Origin: Rhizophlyctis rosea
Lineage: Eukaryota; Chytridiomycota; Chytridiomycetes; Rhizophlyctidales; Rhizophlyctidaceae
Assembly (NCBI GenBank): GCA_027596075.1
Contig: JADGJC010000003.1
Coordinates: 248,001 to 312,000, forward strand
Length of the DNA stretch: 64,000 bases
Direction: 5' to 3'
Shown: positions 45,398 through 56,569 of the stretch, piece after piece
How the letters are laid out: the number at the start of each line of letters is the position of its first letter
How positions within the stretch are numbered: the first letter of the stretch is position 1
Notes under the pieces: model-generated
What the model saw: only the letters and a program-made list of their open reading frames with translations
Database searches by the model: none
Told to the model about the DNA's origin: nothing
Translations under genes and position numbers: made by a program

Positions 45398-46439
45398 ATG
45401 GCCTCGGCGTCCATACCGTCATCATCAACCTCGTGAGGCAAATCAGCATCCATTCCGTCATCGTCCAATTCCTCCATCTCATCAACATCATCCTCATCGA
45501 CCTCCTCCTCCTCCTCATCCCAATCATCCTCGTCCACCTCCTCCACATCACTAAACCAGTCATCAACCGCAGCGTCGTCCGCCCAATCCTCCGGCCCCCG
45601 CGGCATGGTGTTGACTTCGATATCAAGCCCTTCCGGCGCCTCAGCGATGATGGTATCCGTCTCCATGAGGTTGAAGCAACACGAGAGGTCAAGGTGCGTC
45701 AGATGTTTGAGTTGTTCAATGGCCATACGCACGACTCTATCTGAAATTCTGGTTGCGGCAAGGTCGAGCGATTCGAGGAGGGGGCAGTTTTTGACGATTT
45801 CGCGGAGGGAGCGGTCGGTGGCGTGGAGGACTTCGCGGAGTTCTAGGATGCGGAGTTGGTGGCATTTTGCGGCGATTCGGACGATGCCTTTGTCGGTTAT
45901 GTCGTTGCAGTGGGAGAGGCAGAGGTGGGATAGGTCCGGGAGCGAGTCGGAAATTGATCGGACGCCTGTGTCAGTGAGGTGGACGCAGCCTTCGAGGTCG
46001 AGCAGTGTGCTGGAGCAGTTTGGTTAGTGGGTTGTTTGTATCGATGCGATATTCGATGGGATATACATCTTTGGGCACGCCTTGCAGATTCCTGCCAGTA
46101 CTACATCGTCCATGAAATCCCAGTGGTATGGTGTTGAGACCAAAGTCAACTAGACGTCATGACTTTTAGTGCACCTCATATCGTGGGAAAAGCACCATCA
46201 AGACTTACTTCTTTGACGTGTTGACCCAAATTCCGGGATGAGGTTTGAATAATCTCCAGCCACGCTATGAAGTTGTTAGGCCCCTTGAACGTTGGCGAGC
46301 TCAGAAGGACTGACTGAGCGAGGTCTGCGAATCTGTGGTTCACTAGAGCTAGTTGGGCAAGTTGCGGTTGGTCTTCGATTTCACTGAAAATCGTTAGGAG
46401 CAGCTCGTTTGGGAGGTCCAGAATCGTGGGTCGGTGCAT
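45394..46439 (-). CDS. F-box / leucine-rich repeat protein (AMN1/GRR1-like), 309 aa
   Basis: Exons are 46439-46209, 46149-46067 and 46009-45394. The F-box is at residues 5-45 (ILDLPNELLLTIFSEIEDQP, LALVNHRFADLAQSVL). Cysteine-type LRRs follow: LDLEGCVHLTDTGVRSISD, LCLSHCNDITDKGIVRIAAK, LDLAATRISDRVVRMA and LDLSCCFNLMETDT. They end in a long Asp/Glu-rich tail. This is the design of SCF substrate receptors. The acidic tail is encoded by a simple tca/tcc repeat on the plus strand. The stop codon (45394-45396) overlaps that of the convergent vezatin-like gene (45395-45397). Confidence 0.88.
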
Positions 46440-46699
46440 GACGAGTAATCGTGGGGTGTCAAGTGACGGGGTTGGTACAGGCGCTGAAAAAAGGGTTTGC
46501 GAGTGCCTGCCGCTTTTAATGTATTACCGTTGCGGAAGTAGCAGGATTTCAACCACCAAAGTTGCGATGTGTGCAGTGGGAAGAAGTTGGTGAAGAGGAG
46601 CGAAAAATAGCCTGCACCAAATTCATAGCGACCCAATTTGGTTACAGTGAGGACTGGCTTTGGTGAGCTGATTGTCCTGGCTGCGTTTGAAAATGTTAC

Positions 46700-47332
46700 A
46701 TGCCTTCCCATCTCCGCCAACGTCGCAAACTCCCGCACCAATCCGACTCCCTCTTACCCCGCCACGAAGGACCCTACGCCGTCACTGAGGTTCTACCTTC
46801 CGACACTTACCGCCTCAACCTCCCTGCTGCCTCTCGAGCCCACAATGCTTTCCACGTCAACCTCCTTCGCCCGTACGACTCCTCCAACCAATCGTTATTT
46901 CCGTCCCGCATCGCTCCTGAGCCTGGTCCCGCCATTCCCGCCGACGCCGAAGGCGAAGAAGAATACGCCATCAAAGACATCCTCGACTCTCAGTGGTACC
47001 GCAAGAAGCTCCGCTACCTCGTCAAATGGCAAGGCTTTGATGACCCTACTTGGGAACCTTACGACGAACTCCATCCCGACATCCGCGCCGACTACCATCG
47101 CCAATACCCTAACGCTCCCGCCATCGACGACCCCCCTCACCTCCGTACGCCGCAACGTCACTGTGACATTGCGGCAACAGTCAGCAGCATAGTTCATAGA
47201 TTAGACATAGACCCCAGTAGTGCAACGACGCGTTCCACGTGCCTAGATGAAGATAGTTTAGCCGGAGCTGTGCCACCGGCTAGCAATTTATTTTCTGACC
47301 CTGGTCAAATATCGCCGCATGATTGTAATTAA
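46700..47332 (+). mobile_element. Ty3/gypsy chromovirus integrase C-terminus with chromodomain (relic)
   Basis: An open frame of 210 codons begins without the catalytic integrase core. It reads GPYAVTEVLPSDTYRLNLP and HNAFHVNLLRPYDSSN, the usual GPF/Y-module end of Ty3/gypsy integrases. Then comes EEEYAIKDILDSQWYRKKLR with YLVKWQGFDDPTWEPYDELH, a chromodomain. Reverse transcriptase, RNase H and protease are absent, so this is a 5'-truncated fragment of a fungal chromovirus. The frame is intact to its own stop, suggesting a young insertion or a captured piece. No LTRs were identified. Confidence 0.88.
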
Positions 47333-48222
47333 TTTACCGCGTCCAATATGCAACATTGGACTTAGGATAGAGACGTTTGGACTTTGTACTTGGCGTTCCC
47401 GACGATAGTTATCCCGCCAGATTGATGCACCGTTATTCATCCAACTTTTGGCCATGAGGATCTTCTCCTTGTCCCCTAGGCCACGTTGGCGCCATTCACG
47501 ATTGGCGCGGATCTTGATGGCATCTCGCATGGCGGAGGTGATAGGAATGGGGTAGTGAAGTTGATGGGTCCCAGTGCCGCCGGGTCCGCCGTCCAAGTTT
47601 ATGTGCTGCATAATGTCGGGGTGAAGAGGAGGAGAAGCGTTGGGCTCGCATGTCCCAGGGTGGAGCCAAGTCCACTTGGAGTGGATTCGTGAAGTCACGG
47701 AACTCAAGATGGGTCTCAACAAGTCCGACGCTGAGGGCACCGTGACAGGTATAGATACAGGTATAGATAGCTAGGAATTTAGCCAGGTACAGATAGCTAT
47801 GTTTTAGTAGTAAGCCCATGGTAAGTCGGGGTACAGACAGCTATACCTGTGGCTGTACCCCTGTCTGTACCTGACTCAACCTCTGTCATCTGTACCGCTC
47901 CCCTGGTTACTCGGAGTCACAACTCCGAATAAGAGTGACGCGGCAACAAGCCACATGATGTCATCGGTCCTTCCTTACTCGGAGTCGCCACTCTGAATAA
48001 GACATTTGGTGTTTATCGATAAATGGTGATGTGGCAACCAGCCGCATTTTGATTTCCGGCTGCCACGTGATTGTGTCACACAATCATGACGAATCTGCCC
48101 AAGTGACTTTGCCACTGAGGTTTCCTGCTTGGGCTTCTCAAGCTTTCAACCACAGCGCCGCGAAAATCATGCTTGAACTCTCCGGCTTGCACACAAATTA
48201 CAGTGGTGATAACACTTAAAAC
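47333..48222. other. Repeat-bearing spacer with one uncertain open frame
   Basis: A minus-strand frame at 47288-47740 (inner part from MQHINLDGGPGG, with REWRQRGLGDKEKILMAKSW) looks protein-like but is unrecognised; it overlaps the end of the integrase relic. At 47745-47870 there are repeats of acaggtatagata and ggtacagacagctat. Two imperfect palindromes lie at 47907-47933 and 47975-48001. Confidence 0.45.
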
Positions 48223-48918
48223 ATGCCAACTTTGCCGCCTGCCTATACACCTTTTGATGTTCATCTGTTGGATGCAGAGGTACTCAAGACTATCTGGACC
48301 GCTGTTGGGCGAGAATTGAAACGTCGTAAGAGAGAGTCGGAAACTGAAGGTATTGATTATCGTGCTCGTATGTGCTTTAGTTTACTCATCACTCGTTCAG
48401 TCCGGCAAGCCCAGGCTTTCTCTATCAGCGAGGAGGTGTCGGAAATAGGCCCGCCGGCAAATTCAGATGGTGTTGGGGAAGAGACTTTGATATCGAAGCT
48501 GCGCTCGCTGAAATTACTTATACCCAATGGTATGGTTTTCGCAGTCTTCTCTTAAAACGCTTGTGCAACCAAAGATAGATTTCATATGTATCCAGAAGCA
48601 CAAATGGCCAAACCAAGATATGCTGAATTGAAGAATCATCTTTGTCGGTTTGTCAAAGACCATGGCGAAGCAAAAATCTACCTTCGCGAAACTCCGGACC
48701 GAGATGGTCGGTTCCGATTGTTTTTCCAGGTTGTGGATACTGATGTAGTTGAATCATGGGAGCGGGATGAAGCCCTACTGGAAGAGAATTTGGAGAATGT
48801 CCTTGGGGCAGAAATTCAGATCTGTGTGGGAACTGCAGACCAGGGGCGTACATATCGGAAAGCAGCCGGGGGTAGTTGGGTCATCATAGCGGAATCCCCG
48901 GAAATGTGCAAATCATGA
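48223..48918 (+). CDS. Hypothetical protein, 216 aa
   Basis: Exons are 48223-48529 and 48575-48918, a 45-nt intron. The protein is soluble-looking: TPFDVHLLDAEVLKTIW, KLRSLKLLIPND, YAELKNHLCRFVKDHGEAKI then YLRETPDRDGRFRLFFQVVD. I do not recognise the family. A donor/acceptor pair inside exon 1 would make a 33-nt intron, which is shorter than any other here, so I left it in. The stop lies 7 nt from the stop of the next, convergent gene. Confidence 0.55.
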
Positions 48919-48925
48919 ACTATAT

Positions 48926-49473
48926 TCAAGTTTCCAAAGCCATCAGCCATTTTTCTAGCCGGTCAACCTCGCTGCACCACAGTTTGATATCGTCTACGTA
49001 ATTGTCCGTCAAATCCATCTTGACAACATCGTGGCTGACATTGTTCCGCATGTCCAACATGTAGCTGCGATAGGTATTCCATCGCCTACTGAAGTCCCTA
49101 ACGTCCTGATTGAGAGCTACTGCAAAATCCCCGCAAATCTGACGTCCGCGGGGGCGCGCTGGTGTACGAGGACGGCCTTGTCTGCCAGCATGGAAATGGC
49201 GCACGAGTTCACCAACATTCTGTACGTATTTCAAGACAGCATCTCGGCTCATGCTTCCGACTGGCCAAGTCTCCCCATTATGAATATCAATGTGAAGGGA
49301 TTGCAAACGTTCTTGACTTCGCAAGACTGTGGCGCGCAGCTCGTTACGCAGGCGGCGTGTCCAGGAATCATGAAGTTGGTACCCATCGAAGTGTATGCCT
49401 ATGAAAATATGACCTACCTGGTAGCATCATATGGGGCTACCGGCAAAGGATAACCATACTGGTCCAAATCCAT
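48926..49473 (-). CDS. Hypothetical protein, 148 aa
   Basis: Exons are 49473-49418 and 49316-48926. It starts MDLDQYGYPLPVAPYDA. The second exon reads as a helical protein: ERLQSLHIDIHNGETWPVGS, LKYVQNVGELVRHFHAG, YRSYMLDMRNNVSHDVV and CSEVDRLEKWLM. The family was not recognised. The intron acceptor (gcgaag) is not pyrimidine-rich, so the join is moderate; the second exon is the firm part. Confidence 0.5.
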
Positions 49474-50109
49474 ATCCAGATATCGGCACTAGTGGATTGT
49501 TGTTGGAGATCAATGTAAACTGTGATGAATCGAACAACCTTACCTGAATTTGACGAACGCTCAAGCATGGAAGGTCGGGCAAAGGCTCGGTTGTCTAAAC
49601 TGAATAAGCGGAGGCTATTTCAGGCTTGTGGCCTTGTCGAGAACCTTCCAGGGCTTCATTGGGCTAATGTGGCGCAGCTATACCAAGCACTCATCGCGTC
49701 GTGTTCAACCAAATTTGGACTAATTGGTGATTGAACAGTTCAAGCAACCGGTGGGCTGACGACGAAACACGCTTCTGGCAAATGACAATCTGGATGCGAA
49801 GGCACGCAGCTCTCTTCGACTCCATGTTTTCAAAAATTTCGGATAATGAGAATCACTTCCACAAGAGCGTCTCGCAGGAATTCCAAGTTCCCAGATGAAC
49901 GAGTCTTTGACCTGAATGGGAGTCAGTACACCGTAAGACACATGGAACTGGCATCCACATAAGCCACATAGCGGCGCAGCGTGCGCATCTTTGGCGCACT
50001 CTTTCCTAACAAAACCCTTTTTCCCACAGAAATCTTGACTAGATCCCGCGTGTCAATCTAGACTTTAACAACTCTCTACTTACATAGAAGGAAGTATTCA
50101 GTCGACCAG
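49474..50109. other. Spacer with an unresolved small coding candidate
   Basis: The frame 49522-49734 (MMNRTTLPEFDERSSMEG, KARLSKLNKRRLFQACGL) looks coding. A second protein-like stretch, RWADDETRFWQMTIWMRR, continues to a stop near 49897 in another frame. I found no splice pair that joins them cleanly, so this may be a gene with an unusual intron or a broken one. Confidence 0.35.
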
Positions 50110-50455
50110 ATGGACCAGTTGGATCCACACCACAAAGCTGCTCGCTTCGTCATTTCGCTCTGCCGCGATGTAAGAGTTCCTCAGGCATAGATAACATATC
50201 AGTTGCTGACACCCTTGGGAACAGGTCATGGTCTCTAGCGTTCAAAGCTCGTACGCCAACAGCGACAGAACTCTTGCAGCAATCTCAATATGCGACCTAT
50301 GGCTAGACTTCTTCCCATTCGGCCAGTCAAAGAACGTCCGTGCTTCTACCCCTTGCCCCGCAAAACCCGCATTCCTTCCAACTGACGTTTTTGGATGGAA
50401 CACCGAGCTGAGCTGCACCAAGCTGAAGCTGTTCGAATACAAAGTGAAATTTTGA
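50110..50455 (+). CDS. Small hypothetical protein, 96 aa
   Basis: Exons are 50110-50169 and 50225-50455, phase 0. It reads MDQLDPHHKAARFVISLCRD, then ISICDLWLDFFPFGQSKN, and ends KLKLFEYKVKF. It is unrecognised. The first exon looks convincing. A different frame over the 3' half (helical, Glu/Arg-rich, to about 50524) could be used by another splice. Confidence 0.4.
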
Positions 50456-50723
50456 TATCTCTGATGCGCTGTTTGCCTTCGCGGCGACGAACAACATACC
50501 ATTCGCCCTGGGTGGGGAGCGTATGAAGGGGACCTCTCCAGTTCCAAACTATCCTACGGGCAACACGGGATGCAGCATCCCCAAGACATCAACAAAGAAA
50601 GATCACAAACGCTGCACAAGAAGGTTGCGCTGGAATGTTGTCGCCGCACTGGGCAGTGAGTATGACAAACAACACCCCATTCATTCCAAAAAGAGATGGC
50701 CCGGATATCATCCTCCAGCGACC

Positions 50724-52151
50724 ATGAACATTGCCGATGATAGCATTCACGACCGGTAGGTGGCAATACATAGGTACAATCGACAACATTCAATAACACA
50801 CTCGTAACAGGCGAACAGCGACCATCAAGCCACGAACAACCAGGCGGTGGCCGGATGTCGTGCTGGATTCGGTGGTGAAACATCTCTTTCCACTGACAGA
50901 TCAAGAGTCGCGCAAGCAGTGGGAAAATGTTGCATTGGTAGGCCGAAACTGGAGAGATGCCGCTCTGAGGGTATGTGAGTCAATACAGCTATCACATCAC
51001 ATACTGAGCTGTATGTTTAGGCGCTACGGAGTTCGCGAACACTTTCGTCGGCTGGGGACGTGCTTGCGTTTCTGCTGTACCGAACTCATCTCGCAAGTCT
51101 TACGAATGAAGGAGGCCCGCAAACCCTTACACTCCGCTGGGGAATAGGCGGTAACGCAAAAGCTGTAACGGGGAACACTGCCACTGCGCTTCAATGGGCT
51201 GTTCAGATATCTCCGCTGCGCGAACTCAACCTGCACGGGGTGTCACTCTCATCAGAGACTGCACTATGGATGATCGCCCGAGCTCCACACCTGCGTGTAT
51301 TGACCATCAGCAACTCGGAAATTACGGGCGATGTTGGGACAGACTCAAAGTGCACCAAACAAGCTCGCCACACGTTGAAGTCGCTCACATCCTTTTCCCT
51401 CTACCTACCAAGAAAGAAGTCACCAGCGTTTGCCAACTTTGTGCTGTCGTCCTTGGAAGGAGCTGTCGTCAGACTCAACTACACATCCCACGATCCATTC
51501 ACGTACCCATGTAACGCCCGACAACTCGTCGCTGTACAAACAGGACCATCCTTCTCACTGGAAGATCTCCTTGCGTCCAAATGCGACCTTCCCGTACGCA
51601 TCCTGAGCGCTAACGCCTGGACTTCCGAATTCCTAAGCTCGTTCCTCTCCGTCTGCCCCCATTTGGAGGAACTCAGCGGCTATCTGTTGGGACCAGCAGA
51701 TGACCGCCTATTCCAAATCATGCAAACGTTGCCCCGCCTCCGTCGCTTGCACATGCGTCTCGACATCCCCAGCTCTCTACCTTTCAAGAACTTCCTGCGT
51801 GGGGGAGGAGGGGAACGACTGGAACACCTCAACCTCAACCAAGCGTGGGTGGAAGTTTCCGTCCTCGAGTGCATCAGCGTCTACTGTCCCAACTTGAAAA
51901 CCGTAGATGTAGCGTATTCGCCAAAGTACAGTCAGGAGGACGTGGTGGATATGGCTCTGTATTGTAAGAAGATCACGTTGTGGAGGCTTGGGACGGGGTG
52001 CAGGCGGTGGGCGTACGAGGTTGCTTGTGGGTTGGAGGTCAAGGGGCGGCGAGTGAAGAACATCAAGGAATTGAAGGCCAACAGTGACAAGTGTCAGTGT
52101 AGCGGGCCGGCGTGCTATTTACGACCTATCGTGTCTAGTCGTAGAGGCTGA
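50724..52151 (+). CDS. F-box-like / leucine-rich protein, 440 aa
   Basis: Exons are 50724-50755, 50811-50970 and 51021-52151. The N-terminal region RWPDVVLDSVVKHLFPL, then WENVALVGRNWRDAALRALR, is F-box-like (W/LP..VL..I...L, followed by V...W...A). The rest shows irregular leucine-rich repeats (LRELNLHGVSLSSETALWM, LRVLTISNSEITGD, LRRLHMRLDIPSSLPF, LEHLNLNQAWVEVSVLECI). It ends with a Cys-containing tail (KCQCSGPACYLRP). It is likely a divergent F-box/LRR protein of the kind expanded in many fungi. It is not a close paralogue of the 13295 pair. Confidence 0.72.
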
Positions 52152-52473
52152 AGGAAGCTGTGTGTGTTTTAGCTGATCCTGCAAGGTAGTTGCTTCACAT
52201 ATGTACATAACAAGGCTTTGCTGATTTGCTGATACATAAACAACGAGCACATGGCTATAAGGAGGTGGCGGTCCCCAGTGGCTGGCCCAGTCGCAGGTAT
52301 GGGCGACATATGTCTTTCGTTTACATGGCGAAGAGCCCAATTATTGTATTTTCAGGTATGAAGGGCACTACTTGTATTCATTTCTACTAATTCTGTTCGT
52401 CTGAACTAACTTGTTGCTTGATAATAGCATCTACTTCAACATCTCCATCTCTATCGGTCTCCAATCAATGGCG
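52152..52473. other. Convergent spacer, nothing recognised
   Basis: 322 nt between the F-box/LRR gene end and the end of the secreted-protein gene. Confidence 0.5.
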
Positions 52474-53591
52474 TTACAAAAGCGAAAGCAGTGCCATAAT
52501 GGAGAAGGTACCCAACACTAATCGTCCCATCTCATTCCCCTTAGAATTCAGCCCCTGCGCACTGGAAGGCAAATTCACAGTCTTATTCGTTTCCGTCCCA
52601 TTGACATTCGTCACCCCATCCGTCTTCGACGTATCCCCCGCAGCCTGAACAGCTGGTCCAGCAAAGTACCACCCCTTCCCCATAACTGTCTGTCCATTCC
52701 TCTCCTGCGTCTTCTGCCCGCACTTGCTATTCAGATTGTACTTCAACCCACCCGTGATGATGACCGGGTTAGCAGCGCAGTTTTTGCATTGGGGGTCGTA
52801 GCAGGTTTTTTGAGTTACGGCCGTTGTGTTTCTGGAGGATATTTTATAGATTCCGGGTGCAACGGGGGAGCAGGTTGGGAAGTATTGGGAGAGCATTATG
52901 GACAGGGGCCATTTTGAGCAGGATGTGTCGGATGGGTCGTGGGTGTCGAAGCGGATGTAGGAGGTGTTTGAGAGGGGGGTTGGCGGGGTGTAGGTTGGGT
53001 AGGTGGAGGGTTGGTAGGGGCTGGGTGGGGGAGGGATCAGTTTGTGATGGGCAGTGGTGGACAAGGGTTCGGGCATTTACCGCATGTTGGCCAGGTTATC
53101 AATTATTGAGATTCCTGCCAAGGGATCGCAGGGATCTGTTGGTCTGACAGGAGGCCAAAGTGCGCTGTGACTGACTTTACATGATTTGGCACAGGCACTA
53201 AAATTCCGACATGTCAGAAGATAGGAATTCATTGGCGCATTTGAAGCTTTGCCATTGAACCTTACCTATCACTGCAAACAACATTTTCAAGCAAGGTCCC
53301 ATTCTTCGACAGCCGGACCTTCTCATAAAACGGCGTCAAAGACCTCCAGCCATTCGTAGTAGGCTCAACGACCACACTTCTTCGGCAGGCATCCAGACGC
53401 GCAAAGCCGTCCAATTGCATGCCCGTCACCAGCGCACCAGCTGGCCAGTAGTTCTTACTCTTGGGGTCAAAGTCGGGCGGGAGGGAGCATTGCACCGGTC
53501 GGGCAGGGAAGACCACGTATTGGGTTTTCTGGGCGAGTATGAGGTTGAAGGTGAGGAGGAGGATGAGGAGGAAGGCGATGGTGGGTGGCAT
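52474..53591 (-). CDS. Predicted secreted GPI-anchored protein, 314 aa
   Basis: Exons are 53591-53266, 53197-53181 (17 nt), 53135-53081 and 53020-52474. The N-terminus MPPTIAFLLILLLTFNLILA is a strong signal peptide. The C-terminus ends in a hydrophobic stretch (RLVLGTFSIMALLSLL) preceded by SAQGLNSKGNE, as expected for GPI attachment. Between them are at least ten cysteines (DACRR, CSDR, SACAKS, YPCDP, DTSCSKW, YFPTCSP, TCYDPQCKNCAANP, NSKCGQ), a Pro/Thr/Tyr segment and several N-x-T/S sites. No catalytic domain is recognised. A cell-wall or surface protein is the simplest reading. Confidence 0.72.
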
Positions 53592-54015
53592 TGTTGTGCG
53601 GGTGCGTGACGCTTGGGACTCGCCCTTTCCCAAGTCGCCCGTCTATTTTTCGTCCCGTGAGGGTCTATCTACTCTATATTGGAGCTCTGTAAGAGCTGGA
53701 CGACCGGGTTGGAAGTCTATGGGCTCAATGCAGTCCAATTGTTGCTACGCGATACCTCCAGCGGTAAGGAAGTTGTGAGTGAGGGGGAAGGGGTTTTGTT
53801 TGTTTACGTCCGGGCCAGGTTGCTGGTGGTTGTGGCCCGATGCCCGTTTCACCGATTGCGGGTGGAGGCACAACTTTCATCCGACCCTTCCAAAAACTCA
53901 TCTCCAGTTTCCCTTGGGTGGCATCTTTGTTCAACAAATTTCTTTGTCCTAGACTGAAACGACTCATCACCAACATACATTCGTTCCTAGTTCGTGAACA
54001 CCCTCATCAACCGAA
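53592..54015. other. Divergent promoter region
   Basis: 424 nt between the secreted-protein gene and the small gene at 54016. No gene is seen. Confidence 0.4.
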
Positions 54016-54351
54016 ATGTCATCAAAAACACGACGCATCCCCTTCCTAATCCTCAACCACCACCTCCCATACACCCCAGACTACGTGGAAGTAACAGAAG
54101 GCATCCACGACGCCCCAACCCTTTTCGACGTCCGTCGCGCCCTCGCAGCATCGCTGCATGTCTCAATGTACTCGCTAACGATTCACTGGCCGCAATACAT
54201 CAAGCACCTTTCAGTAAACATGTTATCCGACCCCTTGGACCTGAACGATACGATTCCACCGCATAGCAAAGAGAAGCCTCTGGTCATTAAGTATCATCGA
54301 TTGGATATTTTAATTGGTGGTGATGAGAAGAATGGGATGCCGCGTTCTTGA
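54016..54351 (+). CDS. Small hypothetical protein, 111 aa
   Basis: A single exon starts MSSKTRRIPFLILNHHLPYT, continues DAPTLFDVRRALAASLHVSM and ends KYHRLDILIGGDEKNG. It may be a small alpha/beta, ubiquitin-like fold, judged only by pattern. No family is assigned. Confidence 0.45.
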   Translation: MSSKTRRIPFLILNHHLPYTPDYVEVTEGIHDAPTLFDVRRALAASLHVSMYSLTIHWPQYIKHLSVNMLSDPLDLNDTIPPHSKEKPLVIKYHRLDILIGGDEKNGMPRS

Positions 54352-54989
54352 GAATCTTGGAGCACTAGCCCCAAGGTCAGGCACAGTCAGCCCTAGGGCA
54401 ACAGCCTGACGCGGGCATCCACATTCACCGCATTAAAGAAGGCAACATAACTGGAATGCGGACTGCTGAGAAGAAGAGTCACTGTTGACGCATCACGTAT
54501 GATTAATATTAGTGATTTACCGGTTTGAATGGAGATCGACTTGGAATGTAGGTAGAACAGGTCTCTGTATGTTCTGCAAACTAGGCTTCAATACATTGTG
54601 AGAAGTTGAGACTTCGTATGATGCGGTATGGGATGTCCTTTCATGCATAATACAATGAGGATCATAAACTTGCTGGTCTAGCATGCATAGTCCATCTGGC
54701 CAAGCTCCGGTTGGACCTGCACAATTTTATTGTCTAAGACTATTGTATATTGCTTCAGGCTCGAGCCATACAGATGACCATCAATCCGGTTCAGACATCT
54801 TATATGTACTCACAGAAGAAACTCTCCGCATACTCTTCTCTCAAGGGCACTTGTTTATTCTGCCATCCCAGTATTTATACTCGATGATCTACCAAAAGTC
54901 TACATTCTAATACAATCTAGTCTATATACATAAGTCACATCCAAATAAGGAAAACATTTACATAAATAACATAAACTTGAAAAATAATT
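54352..54989. other. Intergenic, AT-rich, nothing recognised
   Basis: About 640 nt. Only short unlike frames. Confidence 0.45.
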
Positions 54990-56202
54990 TTACTCTACTA
55001 ATTCCTTCCCAAATCTCATCATGGATTCATAGACAAAGATGGCGGCGCCGTTTGTGGGGAAGGAGCGGAGGAAGCAGGGGACAAAGCCGCGGTAGAAGCC
55101 TTTAATGCCGTCTAGTTTGTCGGGAGAGTGTGTGAGGATGTGGAGACATGGTGGGAAAGACAAGAGGTTAATATTACCTGTCCGGTAGATATATGAGAAG
55201 CAACTCCGCAGGGTTGGAAATTTGGGTGGTTGGACATCTGGCTGAGTCATCATGCGGTTTTTGACAACATCTGATGAAGGTTTGTAAATATGTCTCACAT
55301 TGAATCCCTCACCAAGTCAGATATACAACTCTTACCTGCTGGGAAACTGATGGTCCAAAAGGTGTTAGCTGCGCATCCTCCGGCCATGAATGGGATCATT
55401 GATGCCGGCATGCCCCATTTTTGAAATGCAGATGAGTATACTTCATAGGATCCCCATAGTACCCAGAAGAAGCTTCGGAAGAGGAGACAGGGTGCTAGTC
55501 CTTTCCATAGGCCTGTTATTCCGTTGTTCCGTATCTGAGAATGTTTCCCTTGTCAGACACCAAACACATGCCAGCCCAACCCGTTTGATGTCCTGGAACT
55601 CACCAACTGCCGCGCACAATCTATCGGTCCTGAATATACTTTTGTAGCCTGATCATACTGCACTTGTAACCGCCCTTTCAGCAATTCCACTGGCGTTGCT
55701 ACGAAAGAGACAACAACCCCAGCACCCAATCCCGCTACGGCTTGTTCTCCTGCTGAAAGTTTCCGTGACACGTCACCATTTTGGAGGAGGAGACGGAAGT
55801 TGTTAAGAGAACCCATTTGGACGCTGTCCATCATGGCCCAGCCGAAGAGAGGGGGCGTTGCGCCTTTGTAGAGGGCGCGGAAGCCTTCCTTTGTGCGTTT
55901 TGGACGGTGGTGAGTGCATGAAGGGGTGATAGGGATGCAGGTAGATGTTGATGTACCTTGCGAACAGTTGCGCGGAGACAGTCCATTGGTCCTTTGAAGC
56001 GGCCAGATCCACCCTCTGTCTGTAAGCGGACCTTTACAGTATCTGCGGGTCCGCATGAAAGGGTCAGAATAAAGAAGAGCGACCTCTATGTGGAGCAAAA
56101 GAACCTACCGAACGGATGACCCACCGCAAGCTTAGTGGCTCCACTGGCAATGCCGGCAAAGAACCCGACATATCGCTCGGCGGGGATATCGTTCGCCCCC
56201 AT
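54990..56202 (-). CDS. Mitochondrial carrier family (SLC25) protein, 292 aa
   Basis: Exons are 56202-56109, 56042-55957, 55888-55604, 55534-55336, 55270-55178 and 55111-54990. Three carrier repeats are visible, each with its P-x-[DE]-x-x-[KR] motif: GHPFDTVKVRLQTEGG, VATPVELLKGRLQVQYD and SFPADVVKNRMMTQ. GFRALYKGATPPLFGW, GITGLWKGLAPCLLFRSF and GIKGFYRGFVPCFLRSFP follow them. These are inner-membrane antiporters. The ASGATKLAVGHPF start is like the carnitine/amino-acid group of fungal carriers, but the substrate is not decided. Repeat 2 has P-x-E rather than P-x-D. Confidence 0.9.
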
Positions 56203-56569
56203 TGCGTTGCAAGTGGTGGTGCCAACGGGTTATTGGCAGATGAGGAAATGACAAGTGCTTCCCTTGAAAACCGAATGTAAACGAAGTGTTTGTTTACCAA
56301 ATCGGCGTGGCGTGTTCATCATGCAAGCCACATCCTGTAAGGACCCTGGAGCCATAAAGGTTTTCCCACCGAGTGACCGAGAAATAGTGCAATCATGGTA
56401 ACGGATAAGAGTGGACTGAACGCGGGAGGTTTAATCCAATTGGATTCACTCCCGAGTTACACGATTCTGGAGCAGACTGGAACGCGATCATCCTTATCAA
56501 TATTGAAAATGCTAAAATACATTTAGAATTTATGTACATGGACCACAAAAGTCATCGCCAATGTGTAGT
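56203..56569. other. Intergenic, nothing recognised
   Basis: 367 nt between the carrier start and the next minus-strand gene end. Confidence 0.45.
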
